NCBI GenBank assembly: GCA_012295275.1
Contig: CM022671.1
Span: 19,170,956-19,234,955, forward strand
Origin: Chrysomallon squamiferum
Lineage: Eukaryota; Mollusca; Gastropoda; Neomphalida; Peltospiridae
Length of the DNA stretch: 64,000 nt
Direction of reading: 5' to 3'
The notes beneath the pieces were generated by a model. It was not told where the DNA came from and made no database searches. It saw only the letters and a list, made by a program, of their open reading frames with translations. A program made the position numbers and the translations under genes. Below are positions 1-14,100 of this stretch, in pieces (within the stretch, counting starts at the first letter, position 1; the number at the start of each line of letters is the position of its first letter).

Positions 1-2055
1 AAAGTAAAGCTATAAAATAGCATTTAAAATAAGTTTTCTTCAGACATTAAATTTTATTTTGTATTGTTTGTGTACTAAATCATGCAGCTGTTTTGTTGTC
101 TGGGCATTTGCCAAGATAATTATTAAAGCTTTAAAATATATTAACACACGAAGTGATATTTATTTATCTGTTGTTCACTGAAATGTTTTATAGACATGCA
201 GCATTATGGCACTTGAAAATATTTGTATTTAACAAGGGCTGAGTGTTGATGTATTATCCCAGAAAATTGTAAAAAAAAAATCAAAACAATCTGTTTTATC
301 TTCAACTTGTTTAATGGTAGCTGAAATGACGTCATATTTCCTAACTTTATAAAGATAATGTGCATAGAATCTTTTGTAATTGAAATTTTTATGTAGTATC
401 TTGATATATTAGTTCAGCAGTTTTTCTACAAATATAAGTCAGAAAGAAATGCTACAATATTTATACAACAGCTTCTAGGTGCCATGAGAAATTAAGACCA
501 GTAAAATTAAAAAAAACAAAATAATAAAAATTATAATAATAATAAAAACAATAAAGGAGTTTTCATTTGTAAATTGTTCTTTTTAATAAGTAAATTCTGT
601 GAAATAAAGTGGCATTTTGTATATATATTGCATAAATTACCTTAAAAAATATTTAAACAAAATCAATTCAGTGGAAAAAAAAAAAAAAAAGCTTATTAAA
701 TACATAAATTTCACATATATTATGAAATCAAAAACAGAAAATAGATTCAGACCACAGTCTTTTTTTTAATTATTATTAAAGGCAAAGTAAAATATAAAAA
801 GAAAATGGCTGTGCTTAAACTGATATGGTTAATGATTTTATTTTATTTTCTCACTCCCAAAAATGTTGTCATATTGAACCAGGCTACATTACATTGATGT
901 AATAGCAGTTCATTGTACTGACTATTGTTATCAGTTATTGCATCACAACTTATTAATAAGTAAATGTCTGTTTTCCTGATGCAGCCACAGTTGACAAAAT
1001 GATAAAGGTTGATATTAGAGAAAGAATTTCATATGTCTTATTTTCTACTGACAAAGAGAAAAGACCAGCTAACCACTTCATTTAACTTAAAACATTGTGG
1101 TTTGTAATGTTCTGACTCAGAAAAGGTAAGCTTAATACATTTCTAAGCTGGTTATCAATACAAGTAGCCCAGCTTATTAATAGATGTTAATAAATATGTT
1201 GAGAGGTCACACGGTTATTTCATACAGGTTTCTAATTGTGGTCAAATGTATGATATATCACATACAGTTTACGTGAAATCCACTTCAGCTATTATTCATC
1301 ATGATTTCATATTTTTGATATATTAAGTATTTTTACTGGTTAAGCTCTTACAGAAGGGTTCATGCTAAAACTCAAAAGGAAAAGCTTACATAGTTCTCAT
1401 CTCAGTGATTGATGACTGCTTTTACACATTATGTTTTTGTAATGGTGAAATGTGAACAGCCAACTTCACATTATTATAAACAATGGCTTTATTTTATCAT
1501 TACCACGTGAAATGTGTGTAGAAATAAAACTTTGTACCATAAAAAACATAACATAAATAATCCTCTGTGTTTGTTATACATAAATTCCCAATTTAAACTT
1601 CTTTAAAAAAAAAAATTAATAATATTAAAAATAAAATAATACGCTCCCTTACAAAAAATATAACAAAACAAAACAAAGCAAAGCAAAAAAAAATTAATGG
1701 TTTAATTCTGCTGTATGAATAATTGGGTATATGTTTTTTGTTTTTTTGTTTTTTGTTTAATATGTTTAAACACCAAACTAAATAAAATAGCTGATGCATA
1801 TGATTATATCTGCATTTGCATGTCGGCACAGTTTTTTATAAAGCTGTATTTTATAGTAACTCGAAAGTGCAGATTCAGAACTTCAGTAAACCACACCATC
1901 AGTAATGCTATGTTCTGCTAGCTCATGTCTTGGAGAAAACATATCTAATAGGATAGGTTGTCCTTGACCTTTCTGTATGTCTGCTGAAATAGCATTTCCA
2001 GATGTGGGCAAAGGCTTAGTGTATTTCCACAGGGCTATGTTTAGAAATAAGGAAT

Positions 2056-2105
2056 ACTGAAGAAGACACCAGGTATTTTACCTGCCAAACACGTTCTTCT
2101 TCAGT
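2056..2105. repeat. Nested imperfect inverted repeat (hairpin)
   Basis: ACTGAAGAAGAC at 2056-2067 is nearly complementary to GTTCTTCTTCAGT at the right end (one bulged base). Inside it, AGGTA-TTT-TACCT forms a second small stem. Could be a chance structure, a remnant of a small palindromic element, or a structured RNA; nothing further supports a function. Confidence 0.4.
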
Positions 2106-5100
2106 GTTGTCTGCCAGTTAGCACACAGTTGATAAGATAATAATACCCACAATACATCAGGATGGCAAACAGCCATGAATTTGTATCTTCATATACCAAA
2201 CTTTCCATATATTCTGTTTATGTTTTAGTAATTTTGGTAAAGTAACTTTCAAAAAGTTTTTTAAAAAAGGAAAAAGAAGAAAAAAGTATGAATAAATGCT
2301 TTAACACAACAACATTTTCTCAGTAAACTTGATTTGCACCACTGTATAATTAGAAAATTGTTGTAAAATTTATTAAGATAACTAGCGTGTTTTAATGTCT
2401 TTATATAATTAAGTAAATCTAATGTTGCTGCACAGTAAAGTAATGCTGAGGAATTTCATTTTGGCTACTAATTCCTGTAATCAGTGCTGCAAGGCAGGTT
2501 TATCAAAGATCATGGTATATGCTTTCCTGTTCTGGGAGAGATGCAGTAAACAGATACATTTTTCTAATTGATAAAGCTTTATTGTGATGGCAGTTGGTTT
2601 TATCTCAAACTGTCACAATGCCAAAAAAAAAATTAAAAATTAATTATGATATGAATACATGCTGAAATTAAAATGTTTAAATGGTGACATATTATAAATG
2701 TTTCATCAATATACTGATTTGTAGCTGTTCTTGCTTCAATCCTGTAGATGTGGCTTTCCAGGTATATGCAAAAACAATTCAGATTTGACAATTAATAACT
2801 AAATCTAAAAGAGATAATTATATGTTAGTTGATAAATTTCATTGATAAATAAATTAATCTACAACTGATGGACATGTTTTATCAAAAGACAAATACAATT
2901 TGAATAATTTAACATTCTCTTTTATTTCCACACCATATCTGAGAATTTATTAAACAGGTGGGATCAATCATAGACTATTAACTTGAGATGAAATGCATGC
3001 ATGTAAGCTTTCAAAACTTTAGCTGTTAAAAACATAAAAATACATCCTTTTCTTCAGCCTGGCAATATAAGATATATAAAAAAAATATTAAATGAACATG
3101 CATGTATTTTTCTTGATATGTGTTACTGTGCATTTCTTTCAGTTGTGTGTGTATTGAAATTCTGAATATGTTTGCTGGATCATTTTAAAACTTCTTTTAG
3201 TTTATCCACAAATGAACATTTGGTATATTGTAACTATCGTTACTGTTTTTTCTTTTGCTTCAATTACTAGTTTCCATTCTGAGTGAAATATTCATCGAAG
3301 CATTACACCATGAAGTGGAACGATGGCTCCATTGATAAAAAATAAATTTCCATAACAGTAAAAGAAAAATACACAAATGTATGTGACCTACCTAAATGTC
3401 ACCAAATGCCTTTTATAGTCCTGTTTCCATTCAATAAATGATCGTATTATCCACTTGGCCATGAAGCAGGTCACACAGGAAATTAATATTAAAATCATAG
3501 GAACTGGTTTGTCCTGTTGATAAAAATATCTGAATTTGTTAAAGGATGGGCATTGAAGAAAAAATATGTGCACAGTTAAAAATACAGAAATAATATTGTG
3601 ATTAAAATAAAATACTGAAGTATTAAAACTGCTTTTCAAATTCAGAATGATACAACGGAATAGCCATAAAATGGATTAAAAATCGATCTGATTTATAAAG
3701 CAGAATAAAAATAGTGAAACAATATATTAATACTGTACATGAAAATAACAAGATTGTAACTGTAAACAATATTATAGATTGATTTGTCAAGCTGTAATAT
3801 CTGCTAAAACCAGTTTTCCATGACTGGCTATTCTATAGGCTGCTGTTTTACACTAAAGTGTTTGTAGAAAATGGAAATATGCATTTACACAAGATGAACC
3901 CAGTAAAACTGAATAACAGCTTGAAAGCTTGTTTCTTCTATACATTTTGCATAGTGTTTACAAAATTCAAATTTTAAATGAATGCTTTTTTAATATGATT
4001 AGATACAAAAATTGTTACATCTTGATATGTATATTTTTCTTAAATATCATATTTATATCTCAGATGATAAATAAGCAAAACTGTCCTATAAACCACATTT
4101 TTTTTTACTCATGAAAGGTCAAAAAGTTAATGTGAACATGATATCAACTGCCAAAGATAAGTCATAAAAATGACACAGTATAAAAATATTTTTAATACTA
4201 TTTATAAATATATTTATTTACTTATTTTGTTATTTATGTTAATACCATTTTTCACATAAAATATTCACTAAACTAGTTTTTGTTGAATCATAAATAAGAA
4301 TAATAAACAGTGTGACATTAATGACAGGTGCCTGTACTATGTGGGTCAAATTTACTAAAGAATAAAATGTGATGGTGACTGAGGGTTCTTTGAATGTGTT
4401 AGCACTTGACCTTTTAAATTTAAGTGACTCCACCTTTCAGAGTGTTTAACTTACTCTCACTGTTAGGCAGTGTCTTGAATTCTACTTCATGTCAGATTCT
4501 TAATATCACTTGCTCAGCAGTAAACTGTTGAAATTTTAAAGAAAACAATCACAAAATGTTTTAAATAGTTTAATAAATGAATAAATAAATGATTTAAAAA
4601 TTAATAATTTAAGAACCAAGATAAAATTTATAAAAATAAAAAGTAAAAGATTGATGTTAACAGTAAAGGTAATGATTTTAAATGCATTGGAATTAACTTT
4701 TTAAATTTAAAAAAAAAAAAAATGAAAAATGGAAGAGGTGTTGTTTTATAAGTCCAGATAGGAAGAAATGGAAAATTTGGTACAAACATTACAAAATCTA
4801 ATTTTAACATATTCTGTGGAAACATCAGAAACTTAATATTTTTTTTCATATCAATAGTTTAAATATTTGTTTTTTCACAATATAAAAACAATAATAGTAA
4901 TGAGTACAAAAGGGAAAAAAAAAGAAAAGAAAAGAAAAACTAAAAAGATGCTTTAAGTTTTACTGTTATTTGTTTTGTGTTTGTCATGATCTTAACTAGG
5001 CTTCAGTTCTTCCTTTTAGGGTAATCAACCTGGTAAAGAATTTCACATATACATGTGGGAGTTACTTACTCATCACTGTTTGTTCTCTAGTTTGTTCGTC

Positions 5101-5521
5101 CAGCCACCTTTTTGTACCACAACTGTTTTTCTACCTTACTTTTATTTCACACATCTTGCAGTGACTAGCTCTAATAGATCCACGATTTGTTTACCTTGAA
5201 TCTAAAGCAGGTGTGTTTCTTGTCTTCACAAAGATATATTCGTTTCAACATTTTTATTTTTTCTATTTTTTTTTTTTTTTTATTATGTAGTCAGTTCAGG
5301 TTAACAAAATATTTGAATAATTATTTGATCAAGAAACTTAATGTATTTGTGGATGTGTATTTATATGTGGATTAGGAATTTATCTGTCTGCTAACAAAAG
5401 GAGAAGTGTATTTTGTGAATGAGAATCATAAGAGTTTTATAATGTGAGTTGGAGAAAAATATTCTTCTCTTAATAGATATCTTTCATCTGGAATTTAACC
5501 AAACTTCCCTTTGTAAACTAA

Positions 5522-5523
<2 letters not shown>

Positions 5524-5584
<61 letters not shown>
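5524..5584. repeat. (TG)n microsatellite
   Basis: About 30 perfect TG units followed by an interrupted TG tail to about 5604. It generates false Cys-Val open reading frames. Confidence 0.97.
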
Positions 5585-5587
<3 letters not shown>

Positions 5588-7253
5588 TGTTTATGTGTGT
5601 GTGTTCTCAGTCATATCCTTATTTCAGTGTACATGTACAAAAACGTGAAGACAGTTGGATGTGTAAAATTATATAACCTTTCCCAGTTTCAAATAGCCTT
5701 CCTATATTTAAAATTTAAAAGAAATAAACTTATTTCAAACAATATCTTAATGTGCAAAACAAATATTGCAGTATTTTCTGTATCAGAGGAAATAAAACAG
5801 ATTAATGTGTGTGTATATAATAGATATTAATTTTGTAGTCAGTGTCCATTACCCAGTTGTTTTTGACACCATGTTAAAGATACAGTATAGGAATCAGTGA
5901 TTGACCTTGAATTTATTTTAGTATGCTGCATAGAAAATCCATTGTAAGAACAGCAGCAACATCATTAAAATTTAATGTACACTTGTTGTGCATCTGTTGA
6001 TTTGCACCTGTATTTGAACAGGGCGAGTAATTTACATCCACGTATGCCCATGTTACCAATGAAGAGAAGATCATTATTTAGGCTGTGATCAAAGCATGCA
6101 GAACTGTCAATATAAGCAGCTGGTAGGTGTTAACATGCCAACTGAGTAACATGGTATGAGAAAATGAACTGGGCAAATAGTGCAAAATGTTTAGTGCCAT
6201 ACTTTGGGGGTGCAAAAAGCAGAAACTAAAAAAAAAAAAAATTATAATAATACATATATGTATATGTATATGTATTATTTTATTTTATATATTCATTCCC
6301 CACCAATTTCCTTAAAATATTCATTATAATTTTAAATAAGTATATGAAATTGATTTTTGTAATCTAGAATTAAAAGTAACATTGCCATATTAAAAGTAAC
6401 AAAACAGCATTTAAGTTTATATAAAATACTGACAACCAGGAGGCATAAAATATTTTTCCATTATATATTCCAATTAAATTACACAGCAAGGTAACATTTG
6501 TATTGCTAATATTTTATAAAGATAAAAATTTAATTGTCAATTTGCTGTTCAAACATACACAATCATGCATACTCAAGTGATGAATGTAGACATATACATA
6601 TATTGAAGTGTACAAATATATAAGAATATTTATAGACATACATTCATGGATTTAAGCAGACATACACATTTATCCATTGACATTTGCATTTGTGCAGCTT
6701 CGAACACATAAGAACAGTGATAAATGCACAAAGATTTAAGGACACTTGTATATACATATACCCAGTAACATGCACAGACACACACATACACCTAGAGACT
6801 CTTTCAAAGATCTACGCTCATAAATGCATTGTACAGCAGCATACAAAAAAACTGTCTTTTGATGGTAAATACTTCCCCTAGATAATAACCCATATCCTGC
6901 AGAACACTGCTAAAAGTTTGCTGACGTTTTTATTGCCTCATTTATAATAACTTTGATATTTTCCTATCTGTTTCTGCATCCATTTATGGAGAGAGTGGAG
7001 GGGATTTGGGGACTGGAGGGTGTCACATTTTTTTGCTTACAGAGGTTAATATAGAAAATCACTGCTGGAGCTGATACATATGTATTACCACTGACAGGAA
7101 TGAATAATTGTTATGAGTAAGATGATGAATGGTGACACACTTTTCTAGGGTTACTTTTTAATTTCATTTCATGTTTTGCATGTTAATGTACTACCATCTA
7201 TACCTTAATATCCTTTTAGGGCTGTTTCTCAATGTTTCTTTTTACTCCAGAGC

Positions 7254-7257
<4 letters not shown>

Positions 7258-7284
<27 letters not shown>
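7258..7284. repeat. Poly(A) tract followed by (TA)n
   Basis: Long uninterrupted A run merging into a short TATATATA stretch. No coding element precedes it, so it is read as a simple repeat rather than a retrogene tail. Confidence 0.9.
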
Positions 7285-7288
<4 letters not shown>

Positions 7289-7386
7289 TATATGAATATC
7301 CTTGCAGTTAAATGGTGAAAGAAATCAAAATCATAATGAATAGCAAGAACACTTTTCAAGGCCAAAACAAAATAAAAAAATTGTTT

Positions 7387-7388
<2 letters not shown>

Positions 7389-7420
<32 letters not shown>
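7389..7420. repeat. (GT)n microsatellite
   Basis: Sixteen perfect GT units within A+T-rich intronic sequence. Confidence 0.97.
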
Positions 7421-7422
<2 letters not shown>

Positions 7423-9016
7423 ATATCAAATACTTTTAAATGTACAAGAAAACAAAATTGTTTGATAACAACACAGGTTTTATTGTTTTAAAATTAACAC
7501 AAAAGCTTAACACATGAGCACAAATAGTACAATTCAGATATTTTGTTCTATTAAACCAACAACCCTGCTACTAATCAATTTATACTGATTTAAAAGATAA
7601 AAGTAACCATTGCCTTGTTTTTAGGAATAGAATTAATTATCAGTGACCATATGTTTCTTTCTAACTGCATATATTACTTTTGTTAGAGTATAAAAACACA
7701 AGATTTGTGTCAAAAAAAAAAAAATAATAATAATAATAATCAAATGAAACAAAAAATTGAAATAATAAAATCATTATTTTTCTTTTTAAAGTTGAATTAA
7801 GGATAGAAATTTCAATTTAAAAAAAAAAAAAAAAAAAAAAATCCTACACAAAACAATAAGATATTCAAAATAAATTAATAATAAGACATGCTGCACAAGA
7901 AACAGTAGCTCAGTCATTTAGTTACTGAAACAAATAATAAGTAACAAAGGGAGAAAAATATTTAAAATATAATGTATTCATTTTAGCTGCAATATTGGTC
8001 AGCACAGGAACAAAGGCTTTTTCTCACGTAACTTCATGTCTGCATGTGCCAGCACGGCCACACCCACACTGTTAACACCCACTGAAATCCTAACCTTGCA
8101 GCACTTGTTCTGTTTGAAACACACGTTTTCTTGTTATAATCCCCCAGACAAAGCCAGGACACATAAACTTGGCCTGATTTTGATATTCACTTACGTTATA
8201 TGGAGAAATAAAACCTATGAAATGAGTGTTTTGATCACACTGAGTAAGTGAAGGCAACATGAAAATGGAATAATTTAGATGACTATAAACTTGTAAACAT
8301 TAAAATAATAGTACTTTTCCAGATAAAGAAACTAATTTAACATTGTTTGAAACTGTACACTTTCACATTATATATATTTTGAAATATTTTATGATGATTA
8401 TAAAATCATATATATTAAATTTTGTCACTTAAATAAAAATGATTTTACCAAAAACAAAATTTAATTGTCTATTATCACTTTATATAAACAACAAACTTTT
8501 AACAGAAAATAAATGTTGTGAATAACCTGAAACTCTTGAATAAATTATTGATAATTTTCCAGTTAATTAAACTAATTAATTTTATGCTTAAAATGTGCAC
8601 AGTCAATACCTAAATATCTTGGATCTTTGTTAATTCTCCAATCATTTATACTTTACTGCAAATAATTTAGAACTGACTGTGATAAAATATTTATAGTCAC
8701 GCCCTCTGCTTGTTGTGGGTGGATGTGATAGAAGAGCATTACAATGTTGTTACTGTAACTAATCTATGATTAATCTAGAACATCAGTTAAAGCCTGGTCT
8801 GGTCTCTGCTGGTGGGCAGTATATCTGAACCAGGACCAATAAACATGTCCTGTATTCTGTTTGCACCAAGATAATACTGACGAGGGCCTGATAAAGATGG
8901 CAAGCTAATTCCTTATTTATTATAACCAGATAAATAAATTGTACTGTATCCATCTTATCTAGAGATGAACTTTTATTGTCTTTATTGGAAATGTGTATAT
9001 ATTTTGTTACATTCAC

Positions 9017-9017
<1 letters not shown>

Positions 9018-9064
<47 letters not shown>

Positions 9065-9116
9065 GCATGTACATGTTTGTGTGTGTGTATGTGTGTGTGT
9101 GCATGCATGTGCACCT
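9018..9116. repeat. (TG)n microsatellite, perfect then interrupted
   Basis: Perfect TG units to about 9062, then interrupted TG/CATG-rich sequence. Spurious open frames on both strands (Cys-Val on +, Thr-His on -) come from this repeat. Confidence 0.95.
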
Positions 9117-10898
9117 GCATGCATATATAGATCCATACATAAATACCCAAATGTAAAATTTATATATACTTGAATACTCAATCTATGTGTATATACGTAT
9201 TTGCAGATATATGCATTCACATATTGATATTTTAAGCACATACTCAGAAGGAAAAAAACAATACAAATAACCCAGTTCATCATATCAAAAACAAACATAC
9301 CTTCAATCTATTTTTATGCTGATCAAGAATGCCAGAAATGTGTTTTCGATGCACACGTAGCTCTGTTATGACCAGTGAAGAATGCAGCAGAAAAAAAGAA
9401 AAAAGAAAATTGTAATTGCTCTGTAGCTCATTCTCTGCTATGGTCATTCATGAAAGCAAATAATTTGTTTTGAATATATGCCAAAGCTCTGTCAAAACTA
9501 TCAAAAGTTACAAACGTTTTGATTGTCAGAATCTGTAAAACTGTTACCTTTACTGATATTTATTTTTATTATTATTATTATTTTCTTTTTTTTCCACTAA
9601 CAGTGCTTCTGAAGTATCATGAAAGAAATAATCATATCATAATACTGAAGTAGATTAAAATAAATTTATACAGTGTATGTTGGCAGTTATATTTATTATT
9701 TATAATCATTTACTATTATTGGAAAAGGCTATAGTGCAGTAGTTACATAAGCTAGGTTCTAATAATGATCATTTCCACATAGTCCACTAATCAGATAGTC
9801 ATGCCAGGACATTATGACTGGTTTATCACAGTCCATTGTTGTTTACCTGTGTGTGGGAAGGTATGTGCAAGATTCCTTTCTGCTTACAGATAAGATTTAT
9901 TATTTTTTAACCGTTATATAAAATGAATTTATTTTAGAACTTTATATAATAATAGCAAAAAACAAAAAATAAAAAAAAACACAACCCCAGCCCAAAAAAA
10001 AACCAAAACAATTTCATTAAAAAAAATCAAAAAAATAAAAATTTCAGATATAAAATTTTCAATAACAATTTAAATTGACAGCCTATCCATCTTGTTTCTC
10101 ACTCCTAGTTATCTACATAGCTTGATATCACAGTTACCTGCAAGCCATAAATAACATAGATATTTGTTATAGGTGTGATACATAATTCAGTCATCTGAGT
10201 GGGTTTAGTGAGTGGGTTTAGTGAGTGGGTTTTAGTTCTTAACTAAAGCATGTATCAGAGGATTGACAGGTATCGGGATCAGTTCTTCTTGCTTGACCCA
10301 ATCAAAAATTTCATAGTAAAAGATACAAGTTAAACATTTCAAAGATATAAACAATTTGTAGCATACAAATAATCAAAAATAATCTTTGAGAATAATGGCA
10401 ATGGACATAAATAGCAAACAATGGGTAAATTAATATCTACTCCAAAAAAAAAACAATGGTCTTGTTTTCTAATAATTTACTATCTGTAAAAATAACACTT
10501 TGTATGGTATTACTTCTGAATTTTATTTATTTATTTTTTTTGCATATTAACACCCACAAGATATATCTTTAACATTGTTGTATTACAACTTGCAGATTTT
10601 ATTATACCTTTCTAAAATAACATTTGTTCATATTAACTCTAGTCAGTAGATGATATCAAATATCCATTCTTTTAGCTGTGTGATATTAAAATCAGTAATT
10701 CTCTCCATTCGAGAAATGCTAAATATTAACTACAGTGTGGGTAAAAAGAAAACACGAGATTTATTGGAGATTCTAATTCTGTATATTGCCTAAGTTTGGT
10801 CACTTTAAAAACAAGCAAAGTTTTGATTACTGTAAAGATCAGTAAAAGTGCTGAAAAGATTAATTCTGTATCTCATTGAAAATGTTTATATTTTTCAG

Positions 10899-11150
10899 AC
10901 AGTGGAGATATTGTGGACAGACGACTAAAGCTCATTCTAGGTCTAATATGGACGCTCATTTTGCATTACTCAATTTCTATGCCCATGTGGGAAGGAGAAG
11001 AACAAGGCCCCTCAGAGGGAGGACCCACCCCCAAACAACGTTTGCTCAACTGGGTACAGAGCAAGGTGCCTGACATTCCTATCCGTAACTTCAGCACTGA
11101 CTGGAATGATGGAAAAGCCATTGGGGCTCTTGTTGATGCTTGCGGACCAG
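10899..11150 (+). CDS. FLN: Filamin exon: end of CH1 (ABS2 helix) and start of CH2
   Basis: Enters at phase 1 and leaves at phase 1 (CCA G|gtaaag). Residues 1-83. It encodes [20 protein letters not shown], the last CH1 helix that forms actin-binding site 2, then the acidic CH1-CH2 linker, then the CH2 start [20 protein letters not shown] and [15 protein letters not shown]. This is nearly identical to vertebrate filamins and fixes the gene family. The incoming split codon (xAC) would complete the Asp expected just before this motif. Confidence 0.97.
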
Positions 11151-14100
11151 GTAAAGCTGAACTTGGAATCAGTGTTCGAAATTTCTCTTGGCATTTATAT
11201 TTATAGCTCCAGTCTTTGTTTACTTTACATGCTGTTATCCGCAGTAAAAAAAACATTAATAACATCTTGTACCATATAAATCCATCCTGCATAACTACTG
11301 CATAAATTAAAGAAATCAGGACATTAACATATAAAAAAAAAAAAAAAAAAATAAAATAAAAAAAATGTGATATCTTGATATATATTTGTAAAATATTGAT
11401 CAATGCTCTCTTTAAATTACTTACTTTTATTATTATTGTTAATTTTTTTTTTAGTTTTTTTTTCAGTCAAAAATTTCTTAATAACATTAAACTAACTGAG
11501 AAATGATTCTGTTCTATTATGTTAGGTCTGTGCCCTGACTGGGAGGACTGGGACCCAAAGAAAGCCAAGGAAAATGCCAAGGAGGCCATGGATGCTGCTG
11601 AGAAATGGCTTGATGTCCCACAGGTAAAAATATTTTTACTGTTCTTGTGGCCTAAAATCACCAATAATTTATTAATGCACCAGATTGCAGTTAATTAACA
11701 AAGCCATAAAATTTCAAAATCAGTTTCACATTCTTTCATTTATTCAAAATAAATCCTTAATGCAATTAATATTTCAAATGATGCACATGTGTAATTAAGA
11801 TATCTTAAAAAACGAGTATAATTTTTGAATAATTATCAAAATCCTGACTAAAGGATTAGATAAGCAATTTTTGTGGTTCTTTATTTTTGAAATATTTCTT
11901 TTGCTTTATGCATATAAGTAACATTTTCACCATAGATTAAAAATATGAATTGAACACAAAAAGTAATGTTGTATATTTTATCTGCTGTGGTTTGGATTAT
12001 TATTATTCTTATTATTATAACTAAGTGTACCATTATTACTGACACACTGTTTCTTTATTGTCTTCAGCTTCTAAAACCAACAGAACTGGCCAACCCAAAG
12101 ATTGATGAAATGAGTGTAATGACTTACATCTCACAGTTCCCAAAAGCCAAGCTCAAACCCGGAGCACCCACTCGCCCTAGAGTGAATGCTGGCAGAGTGA
12201 GGGCGTGGGGACCTGGCCTGGAGGCCACTGGTAATCAGGTGGGAGCCCCAGCTCGCTTCACTGTGGAAACATTCAGCGCTGGGAAAGGCCAAGTTGAAGT
12301 TATCATTCTTAACCCCAAGGGCAAACAGGAACCTGTGAGTTTTAACATAGTTCCTCATCTCAATCTTCTATACATGTTATCTTGTTAAGTTGACATTTGA
12401 GATTTGAATATCAGATATTCCAAACTAGTCATCCTTTGGATATTTAGAATAAGTGATATTAGTAATTCATGTATTAAATAATATAAAGATAAATAATTTA
12501 GATTTGAAAAATTGGTTTGGAGAAAACTTTATTAGATTTATTGGAGTAATGCTATATATTTTTTTTGATAATCTATTATCAGTGTATCTGGTTTGAGTTT
12601 TCTATTGTTATTAAAATGAACAATAAATGTAAAAATCAGTATCTAAAAAAATCTGATAAAATTAACTTAGCTAGGACAAAGTATCATTTTAAGAAGTTAT
12701 TCTTATTGGAAGCCTTTTTATAGATCAGAATAATTTGTACAATTTTTTGATTTATTAAGCATTTTATAGCAAGTGAAGACAAGAAATTCAATTTAAACTC
12801 TATCTTTTTTCTAGCTTAAATACATTAGTCATGGTGACACAGAATCATATCAGTGGCATTAAGGAAAATCTGTTATTTCAAGAATAATTATTTACAACTC
12901 CATATGTCTTAATTAGTTATTAGAAACTAAATACATAATATATTACATTATTAAATACCTTACGTATAATGACACTATACATTTTTCTTGATTATGCAAG
13001 TTATTTTCAGTTGCACTTAGAGTAAATCATCTGATGTTGTGAGATATTTAACATCTTGTTTTTCTTTACACAGGCCTGAAGGATCTTGATATATGTAAAA
13101 ACAAAATCACTTTTAGAAAGTCAGTCAGCCAAATAAGACTCTTGAGCACAATCTGTTTCATTTTTTAAATATATTTTCTTAAACATGAACAGAATAATAA
13201 CATTTGATTGCTCATTTCCAGTGTGAAGTTGTCTTCAACAATGACAGAAATCTCACATACTCCTGTGTGTATGTGGCAAGCATGGAGGGAATGTACAAGG
13301 TTTGTCTAATTTGTCAGTTGTTTCTCTCGTTTTCATTCTGTGTTTCATCATGATGATTACCATTTCAGTGTGAAATTGTGCTCACCTCTAATGATGTTGC
13401 TGAGGACAAGCAACTCTTTACCTGTACTTACACCCCAGAGGTGGAGGGCATTTTCAAGGTAGGTTGCGCATCCGGTGGTTTGCCGCTCGATCGCTGTAGA
13501 ATGGTTGATCTAGACTTGGATGCTCCGAAATGTAGTCTTTCTCACAGACTGATTCTGTCCATGTAAATCCACTTACAGTGAGGATTAAATTTCACGCAAT
13601 TTTAGTAAATCTGTTCACTGAAATTTTCAAAGCCCATTTGTACATAGCTTTAATAATTCCATTTTACGCAATTCAAGTAATTCTCTTTTATTGTTTTGAG
13701 TAAATTCATTTTACAAAATTGCTGAAGGGTTCAGTATTTTAAAACATGTTTGACAATTTTATTTTCTTAATTGGAAATTGGTCATAAGGAAAATAAAATA
13801 TTAATGCTGTAAAAGAAATATTTACTGAAATGTTTAAGTGTAATGGTACAATGCAAAGGGAGTTTAGTAAGAAAAGCAGGAATAAACTATTCGGTGAATA
13901 ATTTCTTTATTATCATTTCATCCTAAAAAGTTTCTAAATTTGTCATATAAAATGTGAAATCAAACTGTTATCATAATAATAATAAAATAGTAGTAACAAT
14001 AATAATAATATTAACTTTAATTCTTTAAAATTTAATATTCTCATTCAAAAATTCAAAGGAAAAAAAGTTAAGGATTCTTTAACAGAAGTGTTTATTAAAA

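Larger units (their letters stand above)
1..10898 (+). other. Non-coding; probable 3' part of filamin intron after the CH1 exon
   Basis: No exon resembling the first half of CH1, and no other recognisable protein, can be read on either strand. The stretch is A+T-rich with long A and T runs (for example 7258-7284 and 7819-7841), three TG microsatellites and a small GTGAGTGGGTTTA tandem near 10196-10236. It ends in a pyrimidine-rich acceptor (tatttttcag) at 10898. Because the first exon starts in the middle of a codon and in the middle of the CH1 domain, the preceding coding exon must lie further left. An alternative promoter or 5' UTR exon inside this stretch cannot be excluded. Confidence 0.7.

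Noticed and set aside
3388-3639. 83-codon open frame on the - strand
   Set aside because: Hydrophobic, A+T-driven composition and no conserved motif; no gene structure around it.
5449-5830. Open frames rich in Cys-Val on the + strand
   Set aside because: They are translations of a (TG)n microsatellite, without similarity or splice context.
7258-7284. Poly(A) as the tail of a SINE, LINE or retrogene
   Set aside because: No recognisable element body, promoter boxes or target-site duplication beside it.
8036-8251. 71-codon open frame of mixed composition in the first intron
   Set aside because: No recognisable family, no splice phase that fits filamin, and no CH1 features.
8783-9298. 171-codon open frame on the - strand with Thr-His runs
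   Set aside because: Low-complexity product of the same kind of TG/CA repeat; no family resemblance.
11012-11403. Long open frames on the - strand opposite the CH2 exon
   Set aside because: Antisense shadows of the conserved filamin exon; the + strand protein explains the sequence.
13222-13458. Alternative reading: both small Ig1 exons used together in every transcript
   Set aside because: It would insert a second copy of the same strands and exceed the length of every known Ig1; tandem replacement fits better.
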